A DNA stretch of 64,000 nucleotides, from the NCBI GenBank assembly GCA_013140455.1, contig JABFSU010000017.1, positions 1 to 64,000 on the forward strand. The letters are read 5' to 3'. Under the pieces are notes generated by a model. That model had not been told where the DNA came from and made no database searches. It was given only the letters and a program-made list of their open reading frames with translations. The stretch comes from Nitrospira sp. (lineage in GTDB: Bacteria > Nitrospirota > Nitrospiria > Nitrospirales > Nitrospiraceae). Below are positions 16,663 through 24,809 of the stretch, piece by piece (the first letter of the stretch is position 1; every line of letters begins with the position of its first letter). A program made the position numbers and the translations under genes.

Positions 16663-17991
16663 ATGAGCGTAGAGAATCTGCTGCCCTACCCGCACCGACG
16701 TCCATTCGACATTGAGCCATTCCGGAAAGATAGCGGTTCAAGCGAGCCGCGCTATGGCCTTCCAGAAAACATCGCCTTCTGTAAGACGTGTGTCATTTCA
16801 AATCAAAGGCCGAACTCCGCTGTTGAATACGTTCATACAAAGGACAGCAAGAAGAAGACCATCCACTTCGACGAGCATGGCGTATGCGATGCCTGTCGGG
16901 TTGCTGAACACAAGAAAGAGATCAATTGGCCCGAACGAGAGGATCAATTAAAAGCCCTGTGCGATCGCCACCGAAGCAAGAGCGGATCGTATGATTGCAT
17001 TGTGCCGGGGTCAGGCGGGAAAGACAGTTTCTACGCGGCGCACCTCCTGAAATACAAGTATGGCATGCACCCGCTCACGGTAACGTGGGCGCCGCATGTC
17101 TATACCGATTGGGGGTGGAAGAACTTCCAGAGTTGGATTCACGCTGGATTCGACAATCTTTTGTGCACTCCCAACGGGCGGGTGCATCGCCTGCTAACCA
17201 GGCTGGCGGTGGAGAATTTATTCCATCCCTTCCAGGCTTTCATGTTCGGGCAAAAGGCCTTGGCGCCGAAGATGGCGATTCTGCATAAGATCCCGCTGGT
17301 GTTTTATGGAGAAAATGAAGCGGAGTATGGCAATCCGATTGCCGATTCGAGCGTTGCCAAACGAGACTGGTCATATTTTACGGCTCAAGATCGATCCCAA
17401 ATTTATCTTGGGGGCACCTCGATTGCAGCCCTCCAAGAGCAATTCGGGGTGGATACGCATGAGTTGCAACCGTATCTACCGCCCGATCCAGGGCAGATCC
17501 ATGAGCAGAAAATCGAAGTGCACTATCTCGGGTACTATCTGAAATGGCATCCGCAGGCGTGCTACTACTACGCGGTCGAGCAGGGTGGTTTTCAGGCTTC
17601 CCCGGAACGGACACCGGGAACGTATAGCAAATATAACAGCATCGACGACCGCATCGATGACTTTCACTACTACACCACCTATGTGAAGTTCGGGATCGGT
17701 CGAGCCACCTATGATGCTGCGCAAGAGATCCGGTCGGGTGACATTAATCGGGAGGAGGGAGTCGCGCTCGTCAGGCGGTTCGATGGCGAATTCCCTGAGC
17801 GGTTTGCCGATGAGATCTTCCGTTACTTGAGTATCCCTTCGAAAGAGTTTCCCGAGGCGTCAAAGATGTTTGAGCAGCCGGTTATGGATCGTGCCTATTT
17901 CATGCATCTCGCCGATACCTTTCGTTCGCCGCATCTGTGGAAGCATGAAAACGGCGAATGGAAACTGCGACAGACGGTCTGGCATCGGTAA
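16663..17991 (+). CDS. N-acetyl sugar amidotransferase (PseA/PtmG/WbpG family)
   Basis: 442 residues. The N terminus has two Cys pairs (C40/C43 and C75/C78), a probable zinc site. These are followed by a PP-loop ATP-binding motif SGGKDS (117-122) and YGENEAEYG. This is the family that converts an acetamido to an acetamidino group on nonulosonic acids or amino sugars, using ammonia from a HisH/HisF-like pair. The pair follows immediately at 18000-19411, as with WbpG, HisH2 and HisF2 in Pseudomonas. The predicted role is to make an acetamidino derivative of the legionaminic-type acid. The ATP-binding and zinc motifs are intact, so it should be active. Confidence 0.88.
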   Translation: MSVENLLPYPHRRPFDIEPFRKDSGSSEPRYGLPENIAFCKTCVISNQRPNSAVEYVHTKDSKKKTIHFDEHGVCDACRVAEHKKEINWPEREDQLKALCDRHRSKSGSYDCIVPGSGGKDSFYAAHLLKYKYGMHPLTVTWAPHVYTDWGWKNFQSWIHAGFDNLLCTPNGRVHRLLTRLAVENLFHPFQAFMFGQKALAPKMAILHKIPLVFYGENEAEYGNPIADSSVAKRDWSYFTAQDRSQIYLGGTSIAALQEQFGVDTHELQPYLPPDPGQIHEQKIEVHYLGYYLKWHPQACYYYAVEQGGFQASPERTPGTYSKYNSIDDRIDDFHYYTTYVKFGIGRATYDAAQEIRSGDINREEGVALVRRFDGEFPERFADEIFRYLSIPSKEFPEASKMFEQPVMDRAYFMHLADTFRSPHLWKHENGEWKLRQTVWHR

Positions 17992-17999
17992 GACGAACG

Positions 18000-18767
18000 A
18001 TGTCTCCTATCCGTCTGATTGCTCGCCTCGATATCAAGGGGCCGAATCTTATCAAAGGGGTCCATCTCGAAGGACTTCGTGTTGTCGGTGACCCGCGGGA
18101 GTTTGCCCGCCGCTATTATGAAGCTGGCGTTGATGAACTCATTTACATGGATGTTGTCGCGAGTCTGTATGGCCGGAACAGCCTGCACGAGATAGTTCGC
18201 CGTACCGCGCACGACGTATTTGTTCCTTTGACTGTCGGCGGTGGCTTGCGGTCAGTGGACGATGTGAAGGAGATTTTGCGGGCGGGTGCGGACAAAGTGG
18301 CGATCAATACCGCAGCCGTGGCTCGGCCGGAATTGATTACTGACGTCTCTCATCGCTTCGGGTCGCAAGCGATGGTGTTGTCGATTGAAGCGAAACAAGT
18401 GGCTGTCAGTAAGTGGGAAGCCTATACGGATAATGGGCGTGAGCGAACAGGCTTGGATGTGCTTGAGTGGGTGCGGCGCGGTGTTGAGTTAGGCGCCGGC
18501 GAAGTGCTGGTGACCTCGGTGGATCGGGAGGGCACTCGTAGGGGGTTTGATCTGGACCTCATTCGCCGGGTCAGTCAAGCGGTCTCGGTTCCGGTAATTG
18601 CGAGCGGTGGTATGGGCTCAATAGAGGATCTGGTCGCTGCCGTTCATGAAGGCTGTGCTGATGCGGTGGCTATGGCGGATGTGCTTCACTATCAGCGCAT
18701 GAGTCTCGGAGAAATCCGGCAGGCTGCCTTAGCCGCCGGACTTCCGGTGCGAAAGATTGAGCCATGA
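18000..18767 (+). CDS. HisF-like amidotransferase partner (HisF2)
   Basis: 255 residues of the HisF (imidazole glycerol phosphate synthase cyclase) TIM-barrel family. It is paired with the HisH-like gene by an ATGA overlap and placed right after an N-acetyl sugar amidotransferase. Asp11 of the cyclase active site is kept (RLDIK). The second catalytic Asp (position 130) is Glu here (in LSIEAK), and the usual CLD before it is RLD. This fits a protein that channels ammonia to the sugar amidotransferase rather than making histidine. I chose the ATG at 18000, which begins the usual MSPIRL-type N terminus; an upstream frame from 17958 overlaps the previous gene. Confidence 0.85.
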   Translation: MSPIRLIARLDIKGPNLIKGVHLEGLRVVGDPREFARRYYEAGVDELIYMDVVASLYGRNSLHEIVRRTAHDVFVPLTVGGGLRSVDDVKEILRAGADKVAINTAAVARPELITDVSHRFGSQAMVLSIEAKQVAVSKWEAYTDNGRERTGLDVLEWVRRGVELGAGEVLVTSVDREGTRRGFDLDLIRRVSQAVSVPVIASGGMGSIEDLVAAVHEGCADAVAMADVLHYQRMSLGEIRQAALAAGLPVRKIEP

Positions 18768-19411
18768 GTTCCAAGGTTACGTTGATGGATTACGGTATGT
18801 GCAACCTGCTGAGTGTGGCTCGTGCCTTTGAGCATTGCGGTGCTGACGTCGAGATGACGGAAGATCCCGGTGTGGCCGTGAGGGCTGAGAAATTGGTTGT
18901 GCCGGGCGTCGGGGCCTTCCGGGACAGTATTGATGAGGTAGAAAAAAGAGGTTTTGGGGATGCTATCAGGCGTTTTGTTGACGCCGGGCGTCCGCTGCTC
19001 GGCATATGCGTCGGGATGCAGATGCTGTTTGAGACGAGCGAGGAGTTTGGCGATCACCCGGGATTGGGAGTGTTTGCTGGACGTGTCGCGGCCATTCCGA
19101 GAGTTAACACCGACGGAGTTCTGCAGAGAGTACCGCATATCGGCTGGAATCATCTCATGGCACCTGAAACCGGGCGAAGCTGGCGGGGAAGCATTCTTGA
19201 CGGATTTGAAGGGACACATCCGGCGTTCTACTTTGTGCATTCTTATTCGGCGGTGCCGGCCGATCCTGCTGTCCGCCTTGCGGATGTTTTCTATGGGGGA
19301 CATCGGATTTGTGCTGCCGTCCAGAGAGAGAATGTCATGGCAACCCAGTTCCATCCGGAGCGTAGCGGGGAGTTGGGGTTGAGCTTAGTGCGCCAATTCA
19401 TTTCACTGTAG
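18764..19411 (+). CDS. HisH-like glutamine amidotransferase subunit (HisH2)
   Basis: 215 residues of the class I glutamine amidotransferase family. The triad is intact: Cys82 in LGICVGMQ, and His197 and Glu199 in FHPERSG. It has the HisH-type oxyanion region VPGVGAF (46-52). It should hydrolyse glutamine and release ammonia, which its HisF-like partner passes to the N-acetyl sugar amidotransferase. It starts by an ATGA overlap with the HisF-like gene. No histidine-biosynthesis genes are present in the window, so it is assigned to the amidino-sugar pathway. A stem-loop lies just downstream (19419-19444). Confidence 0.87.
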   Translation: MSSKVTLMDYGMCNLLSVARAFEHCGADVEMTEDPGVAVRAEKLVVPGVGAFRDSIDEVEKRGFGDAIRRFVDAGRPLLGICVGMQMLFETSEEFGDHPGLGVFAGRVAAIPRVNTDGVLQRVPHIGWNHLMAPETGRSWRGSILDGFEGTHPAFYFVHSYSAVPADPAVRLADVFYGGHRICAAVQRENVMATQFHPERSGELGLSLVRQFISL

Positions 19412-19418
19412 TCTGACG

Positions 19419-19444
19419 CCTGATCAAATGCTCCGGTGATCAGG
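19419..19444. terminator. Stem-loop after hisH-like gene (possible terminator-like structure)
   Basis: Perfect 8-base inverted repeat: CCTGATCA at 19419-19426, a 10-base loop, then TGATCAGG at 19437-19444. It lies 8 bases after the hisH-like stop, at the boundary between the legionaminic module and the radical SAM module. There is no run of T after it, so it is not a standard intrinsic terminator. It could be an RNA-stabilising hairpin or a protein site instead. Confidence 0.3.
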
Positions 19445-19593
19445 GCAGATAGAGGCCGGGATAATGCCCCTTAGTAAATCAAAGTCGTGCGTGACGGAGG
19501 TCAGGTTGAAATGCCTATCTGGCGCGGCGTATTTTCGTGAGCAAACAGCGGTGATTCATGTGTCAAACTCCCGAATAGAAATGTGGGGGAGCC

Positions 19594-20697
19594 ATGTCCG
19601 ATCTTTTTCGAATTGACAGCCATAAACTCATTTTTCATCCTGGTCGGGTTGCGCAGTTCCTTGAGGCGGGGGACGAGTGGGAAAAAGCCAAGAGTGTGTA
19701 CCCCATCTATGTCGAGATGTCCCCGGTCGGAGCCTGTAATCACCGGTGTACCTTTTGTGCGGTCGATTACATCGGGTACCAAAGTCGAATGCTGGATGCT
19801 GATATGTTGGCCGAGCGCTTGCCTGAGATGGGCCGGCTCGGGGTCAAGAGCATCATGTACGCGGGCGAGGGCGAGCCGCTTTTGCACAAGAAGATCAATG
19901 AAATTGTAAAGTCCACAAAAGACGCAGGGATCGACGTGGCGTTTACCACCAACGCCACGGTGTTTAACGATTCTTTCATTGAGGAATCGCTGCCGAGGAC
20001 ATCGTGGATCAAGGTGTCGCTCAATGCCGGGGTCGCGGCGACCTATGCGAACATTCATCAAACTCATGAGCGTGATTTCGATCGTGTGATCACCAACCTC
20101 AAGCGCGCCATAAAATCTCGGGAAGAGCGAGGACTGAACTGCAATATCGGAGTTCAGTCTTTGTTGCTCCCGGAGAATGCGGGAGAGATGGAAACATTGG
20201 CTCGTATATGCAGGGACGATATCGGCTTGGACTACTTGGTGGTCAAGCCGTATTCTCAGCATTTGTATAGCGAAACGCATCTCTATGAGAATGTCGATTA
20301 TAGCGCGTATCTGACTATGGCCGAGTCGTTGGCTAAGCTTAATACGGACAAGTTTCACGTCGTGTTCCGTGAGAAGACTATGAAGAAATATATGGAAGAT
20401 GAGGGGGAGCGCTATAAAAAATGCAACGCCACTCCGTTCTTCTGGGCCTACGTCATGGCTGACGGCGCGGTGTACGGGTGTAGCGCGTACCTCTTGGATA
20501 AACGATTTGAGTATGGCAATTTAAACGAGAAGTCTTTTCAGGACATCTGGGAAGGCAGCAGCCGGCAGGCCAACTTTCATTTTGTGAGAAACGAACTGAA
20601 CATCCATGAATGCAGAAAAAATTGCAGAATGGATGAAGTAAACCGCTACCTTTTTCAGATGCGCGAAGGTCTTGTTGACCACGTCAATTTCATCTAA
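19594..20697 (+). CDS. Radical SAM protein with C-terminal Cys motif (RSAM1)
   Basis: 367 residues. It has the radical SAM CxxxCxxC at Cys48/52/55, then GEGEP (91-95) like the SAM-binding GGE motif. Four Cys follow near the C terminus (277, 296, 340, 344), like a shortened SPASM/twitch domain binding a second Fe-S cluster. A good GGGGGAG ribosome site precedes the ATG. The C terminus (HVNFI) and N terminus (DSHKL) match the second radical SAM gene at 26270, so the two are paralogues that flank a sugar-nucleotide gene set. The substrate is unknown; epimerisation, dehydrogenation or dehydration of a sugar intermediate is plausible. It may instead act on a peptide. Confidence 0.82.
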   Translation: MSDLFRIDSHKLIFHPGRVAQFLEAGDEWEKAKSVYPIYVEMSPVGACNHRCTFCAVDYIGYQSRMLDADMLAERLPEMGRLGVKSIMYAGEGEPLLHKKINEIVKSTKDAGIDVAFTTNATVFNDSFIEESLPRTSWIKVSLNAGVAATYANIHQTHERDFDRVITNLKRAIKSREERGLNCNIGVQSLLLPENAGEMETLARICRDDIGLDYLVVKPYSQHLYSETHLYENVDYSAYLTMAESLAKLNTDKFHVVFREKTMKKYMEDEGERYKKCNATPFFWAYVMADGAVYGCSAYLLDKRFEYGNLNEKSFQDIWEGSSRQANFHFVRNELNIHECRKNCRMDEVNRYLFQMREGLVDHVNFI

Positions 20698-20715
20698 CGC
20701 AGCCGTAGACTTCAT

Positions 20716-21711
20716 ATGAAAACTCTTGTAACGGGCGGTGCCGGATTCATCGGAAGCCATTTGGCGGAATTGCTGATCGCGAAGGGGCATGAGGTTCTCG
20801 CCGTCGATAACTTGACTTCAGGCCGACTCGAAAATTTGAAGGGGGTCGTCAGTCATCCTCGATTCAAATTTGCGCAGGCTGATATTCGCGATCCGTCGGC
20901 GCTCCAGCCGTTATTTGAAGGGGTCGATTGGGTGTTTCATCTTGCGGGCCTGGCCGATATCGTTCCGTCGATTGAAATGCCTGCCCAATATTACAGTACG
21001 AATGTGTCCGGTACGTTTAATGTTCTCGAGTGCGCCCGTAGCAGTGGGGTACAGCGGTTTCTGTATGCCGCTTCGTCATCGAGTTATGGCATTCCAGCAC
21101 TGTACCCGACTCCGGAGTCCTCGCCGATTCAGCCGCACTATCCTTATGCGCTGACGAAATACATGGGAGAGGAACTCGTCCTCCACTGGGCGAAGGTCTA
21201 CAAGTTTCCCACTGTCTCATTGAGACTGTTCAACGTATTCGGAACCCGTTCGCGCACGACCGGGGCCTATGGCGCGGTCTTCGGAGTGTTTCTGGCGCAA
21301 AAACTGAACGGTCGTCCATTTACCGTGGTTGGTGATGGCACTCAGACAAGAGACTTTACCTATGTGACAGATGTGGCCGAGGCTTTTCTGTGCGCGGCGC
21401 AATCGAGCGTGTCCGGTGAAGCGATGAATGTCGGGAGCGGAAATCATTACAGCGTGAACCGGCTGGTTGAGTTGCTGGGAGGCGCTGTTGAATTTATTCC
21501 GAAGCGACCGGGAGAGCCTGATTGCACCTATGCCGACGTAGAGAAAATTAAGAGGCTGCTTGGCTGGATGCCCCGTGTCTCGTTTGAGGAGGGAGTGCGA
21601 TTGATGCTGGAGAGAATTGCTGACTGGAAAGATGCCCCGGTATGGAATCCCTCTACCATCGATCGGGCAACCGCAACCTGGTTCCACTACCTGGGAGATG
21701 CGAAACCGTGA
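20716..21711 (+). CDS. NAD-dependent epimerase/dehydratase (GalE/HldD-like)
   Basis: An extended SDR of 331 residues with TGGAGFIG (6-13), a Ser-rich AASSSSYG segment (118-125) and YPYALTK with Tyr144/Lys148. It is similar to UDP-glucose 4-epimerase-like and ADP-heptose-epimerase-like nucleotide-sugar modifying enzymes; I cannot assign the substrate. It is coupled to the following SIS-domain gene (GTGA overlap). Within this module it could act on the nucleotide sugar made by the fused kinase/nucleotidyltransferase at 22310, as HldD does after HldE. Confidence 0.75.
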   Translation: MKTLVTGGAGFIGSHLAELLIAKGHEVLAVDNLTSGRLENLKGVVSHPRFKFAQADIRDPSALQPLFEGVDWVFHLAGLADIVPSIEMPAQYYSTNVSGTFNVLECARSSGVQRFLYAASSSSYGIPALYPTPESSPIQPHYPYALTKYMGEELVLHWAKVYKFPTVSLRLFNVFGTRSRTTGAYGAVFGVFLAQKLNGRPFTVVGDGTQTRDFTYVTDVAEAFLCAAQSSVSGEAMNVGSGNHYSVNRLVELLGGAVEFIPKRPGEPDCTYADVEKIKRLLGWMPRVSFEEGVRLMLERIADWKDAPVWNPSTIDRATATWFHYLGDAKP

Positions 21712-22313
21712 TACCTGCTACGAAGAATCTTTCCCTGGACTTCTGTGTGGCTGAATTCGGCGCACTGCTTGGTCGCTCAGAAATCACCGGAAAGAACGGG
21801 GCCGCGTTAGGGATAGAGCCGGGGATGGCGGCTGCTATGCAGCTGCTTGGGCAAGCGCGGAGAGACAAGCATAGCGTGTACGTGATCGGCAACGGAGGAA
21901 GTGCCTCTATCGCAAGTCATACGGTCAACGATTTCGTCAATGTCGCAAAGTTGCGGGCCTATACTCTCCACGACTCCTCGCTCCTGACATGCATGGCCAA
22001 CGATTACGGATATGAGAATGCCTTTGCTCGAATACTCGCGGAAGTCGCAAGTCCCAAAGATGTGCTCGTTGCGGTGAGTAGCTCGGGGAATTCGAAGAAT
22101 ATCCGCAATGCGGCTGTGCAGGCTGCGACCGGTGGAATGTTCGTCGTCACGCTCAGCGGATTTGCGCCCGATAATCCGTTGCGATCGCTCGGTGATATCA
22201 ATGTGTGGCTGGATTCACGAAGTTACGGCCAGGTGGAGATCGGACACCAGTTTATTTTGCACAATCTGGCGGACCGGTTCGGGGCCAGTGGCGGAGAGCC
22301 GGTGAGGCCATGA
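21708..22313 (+). CDS. SIS-domain sugar isomerase, GmhA-like
   Basis: About 201 residues of the SIS family. Motifs GNGGSAS (61-67), NDYGYENAF and SSSGNSKN resemble GmhA (sedoheptulose-7-phosphate isomerase), as does the C-terminal GHQFILHNL. GmhA isomerises sedoheptulose-7-phosphate to heptose-7-phosphate. The start was set at the GTG overlapping the epimerase stop (GTGA); an ATG at 21642 lies deep inside the epimerase. It is followed by a nucleotidyltransferase-kinase fusion similar to HldE, so the pair likely makes a heptose-like or modified sugar phosphate. Confidence 0.8.
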   Translation: MIPATKNLSLDFCVAEFGALLGRSEITGKNGAALGIEPGMAAAMQLLGQARRDKHSVYVIGNGGSASIASHTVNDFVNVAKLRAYTLHDSSLLTCMANDYGYENAFARILAEVASPKDVLVAVSSSGNSKNIRNAAVQAATGGMFVVTLSGFAPDNPLRSLGDINVWLDSRSYGQVEIGHQFILHNLADRFGASGGEPVRP

Positions 22314-23833
22314 CGACTCACAAGATCATCAGCGTCAAAGAACTCGCGGAGCGCTCGCGGCGGTTACGCGCGGAAGGGAAGCGCGTGGTTCTCTGTCACG
22401 GCACTTTTGATCTGATGCACACGGGGCACATTCGGTACCTGCAACGAGCGAAGCAGGAAGGCGACGTGTTGTTCGTGACGGTGACCGGTGATGCATTCGT
22501 CAATAAGGGCCCAGGGCGCCCTGTGTTCAGTGAGCATTTGCGCGCGGAAAATCTTGCCGCATTGGCCTGTGTGGATGGTGTGGCGATTAATCATGCGGTG
22601 GCGGCGGTCGAAGCGTTACACGACATTCGACCGAACATCTATGCAAAAGGGAGCGACTATCGTTCGCACGGCGATGATGTCACTGGAAACATTGCGCGAG
22701 AGCAGGCGGCGGTCGAAGCCCACGGCGGCCATATTTTTTATACCGATGAAATCACTTTCAGTTCGAGTAGCCTGCTGAATGAGCATTTCAACGTATTCCC
22801 CCCTGAGACAAAGGAATTTCTGCAGGGGTTTCGTTCGCGCTGGTCGGATAAAGACCTTCACCGTCAGATCGCATCTCTTTCCGACCTGAAGGTGTTGGTC
22901 GTCGGGGATGCGATCATTGATCAGTATCACTATACGGTGCCACTCGGGCAAACCGGCAAGGGTAATGTATTTGCCGTGCGGTACGATTCCGAAGAGCAGT
23001 TTGCCGGCGGTGCGATTGCGGTCGCGAACCATGTGGCGGGCTTCGCGAATTCCGTGACTCTGGTCACTGGCTTGGGTGCCGTTGATAGCCATGAGCAGTT
23101 TGTTCGTGACAAATTGCAGAAGAATGTGACTCCGGAGTTCTTCTACTTTGAGGATGCGCCCACGGTCACGAAACGGCGCTTCGTCGATGCGGATTTGGCC
23201 AAACTCTTTGAGGTGTATTTTTTCAGAGAAGATCCTCTGTTAAAGGAAGCCGAGGGCAGTGTGTGTGAGTGGCTTCAGGCCCATGTCAGTTCGTACGATG
23301 TGGTGGTCGTGCCGGATTTTGGCAACGGGTTCATTACGCCGCCGATGATCGAGGTCCTGGTTAAGAAGGCAAAGTTTCTGGCTGTGAATACCCAGATTAA
23401 TAGCGGCAATCGCGGGTACCACGTGATTCACCGCTATCCTCGGGCTGATTTTGTGTCTCTGAATGAGCCGGAGTTACGTATGGCGGCTCACAACCGGCAT
23501 GACCCTCTTGAAGTTATCGCGAAACAGGTTGGGGAAAAGACTCAGGTCAAGCAGCTGGCCGTCACACGGGGAACCAAAGGCGTCATGATGTTTGATCGGG
23601 TGAGCAAGGTATTTTACAAGGTCCCGGCCTTATCGACCAGAGTGGTCGACCGTATCGGTGCGGGAGATGCCTTCTTGTCATTGGCGGGGCTCTGTGCGGC
23701 CAAAGGATTGGATGCGGAAGTGGCGGCGTTTGTCGGCAGCGTTGCCGCTGCGATGGACGTCCAGATTGTGTGCAATAGAGAACCGGTTGATCCGGTGGCG
23801 CTGAATAAGTATGCGGCGACTTTGTTGAAATAG
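22310..23833 (+). CDS. Fused nucleotidyltransferase (N-terminal) and PfkB-type kinase (C-terminal), HldE-like with reversed domains
   Basis: 507 residues. Residues about 25-160 are a HldE-C/RfaE2-like nucleotidyltransferase with the HxGH motif in GTFDLMHTGH (31-40). From about 190 a PfkB/RfaE1-like kinase begins (KVLVVGDAIID, FAGGA at 231-235, PDFGNG at 335-340, GAGDAF at 450-455). In the usual HldE of Escherichia coli the kinase is N-terminal and the adenylyltransferase C-terminal; here the order is the reverse. Both active motifs look intact. It would phosphorylate and activate a heptose-like sugar phosphate from the SIS-domain enzyme just upstream (ATGA overlap). The nucleotide used (ATP, CTP or GTP) is unknown. 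Confidence 0.87.
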   Translation: MTTHKIISVKELAERSRRLRAEGKRVVLCHGTFDLMHTGHIRYLQRAKQEGDVLFVTVTGDAFVNKGPGRPVFSEHLRAENLAALACVDGVAINHAVAAVEALHDIRPNIYAKGSDYRSHGDDVTGNIAREQAAVEAHGGHIFYTDEITFSSSSLLNEHFNVFPPETKEFLQGFRSRWSDKDLHRQIASLSDLKVLVVGDAIIDQYHYTVPLGQTGKGNVFAVRYDSEEQFAGGAIAVANHVAGFANSVTLVTGLGAVDSHEQFVRDKLQKNVTPEFFYFEDAPTVTKRRFVDADLAKLFEVYFFREDPLLKEAEGSVCEWLQAHVSSYDVVVVPDFGNGFITPPMIEVLVKKAKFLAVNTQINSGNRGYHVIHRYPRADFVSLNEPELRMAAHNRHDPLEVIAKQVGEKTQVKQLAVTRGTKGVMMFDRVSKVFYKVPALSTRVVDRIGAGDAFLSLAGLCAAKGLDAEVAAFVGSVAAAMDVQIVCNREPVDPVALNKYAATLLK

Positions 23834-23846
23834 CACGGGACTGGCG

Positions 23847-24809
23847 ATGAAAAAAACTGATCAAACAGCATTGTTTCGCTCGATGTTGAGAGTCAGGCGG
23901 ATCGAAGAAGCCCTGGCCGATCGGTACGCTGAGCAGGAAATGCGCTGTCCGATGCACTTGTGTATCGGGCAGGAGGCGATCGCCGTAGGCGTCTGTGCCG
24001 CTCTTTCGTCTCACGACGTCGTATTCGGTAATCATCGGGCGCATGGGCATTACCTTGCCAGAGGCGGCAACTTGAACGCCATGATCGCCGAGCTGTACGG
24101 GCGGGTGACGGGTTGCTGCGGCGGGCGGGGCGGTTCGATGCACTTGATCGACTTAGGGGTCGGGTTTATGGGGGCGACGCCGATTGTCGGAGGCACGGTT
24201 CCGTTAGCCGTCGGGTCCGCGTGGGCGGCCGCGCTCATGGGAGAGCCGCGGGTCAGCGTGGTGTTTTTTGGCGACGGGTGTTTTGAAGAAGGTGTCGTAC
24301 ACGAATCGCTCAACTTTGCCGCGTTGCACAAGCTTCCGGTCGTGTTTGTTTGCGAGAACAACGAATTTTCCGTCTACACGCGTTTGACCGAAAGGCAGCC
24401 GGATCGGCCGATTTATCGAGTCGCTGAGGCGCACGGGGTGGCGGCCTGCGCGGGTGATGGCAATGACGTTGAAGCCGTGTTGTCCATCGCGCAAGCTGCG
24501 GTCGCCAAGGCGCGGCAGGGGGAGGGGCCGCAGTTTATTGAATTGAAAACCTACCGCTGGCGGGAACATTGCGGTCCCAGTTTTGACGACGACCTCAACT
24601 ACAGATCCAAGCCTGAAATCGAGAGCGGGCTGAAAGATTGCCCGATCGCGAAGCTCTTAACGAGGTTGAAGCACGGGAACGTCATCGCTTCTTCGGAGGT
24701 CAGCCGTTTCGAAGCGGAGATCCGCGAAGAAATCAAGGAGGCCTTCCAATTCGCCCTTGCCAGTGCGACGCCATCACCCAAAGCGGCAGAGGAACGGCTC
24801 TATGCTTGA
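23847..24809 (+). CDS. TPP-dependent dehydrogenase E1 component, alpha subunit
   Basis: 320 residues, similar to the E1 alpha subunit of pyruvate/acetoin-type dehydrogenases. It has HRAHGH (63-68), GGRGGSMH (92-99), the TPP motif GDGCFEEG (142-149) and ENN (170-172). It is followed, with an 8-base overlap, by the beta subunit. No lipoyl E2 or E3 gene is nearby, so the pair may work as a stand-alone TPP decarboxylase or carboligase on a sugar-related keto acid. Its place between a heptose-like kinase/nucleotidyltransferase and a radical SAM gene supports a biosynthetic role. Confidence 0.82.
   Translation: MKKTDQTALFRSMLRVRRIEEALADRYAEQEMRCPMHLCIGQEAIAVGVCAALSSHDVVFGNHRAHGHYLARGGNLNAMIAELYGRVTGCCGGRGGSMHLIDLGVGFMGATPIVGGTVPLAVGSAWAAALMGEPRVSVVFFGDGCFEEGVVHESLNFAALHKLPVVFVCENNEFSVYTRLTERQPDRPIYRVAEAHGVAACAGDGNDVEAVLSIAQAAVAKARQGEGPQFIELKTYRWREHCGPSFDDDLNYRSKPEIESGLKDCPIAKLLTRLKHGNVIASSEVSRFEAEIREEIKEAFQFALASATPSPKAAEERLYA

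Noticed and set aside
18000-19411. hisF and hisH as histidine biosynthesis genes
   Set aside because: They follow directly after an N-acetyl sugar amidotransferase, no other his gene is present, and HisF residue 130 is changed, so amidino-sugar synthesis is the better reading.
19501-20358. 285-codon frame on the - strand
   Set aside because: It lies opposite the radical SAM gene with intact Cys motifs; it is the antisense shadow.
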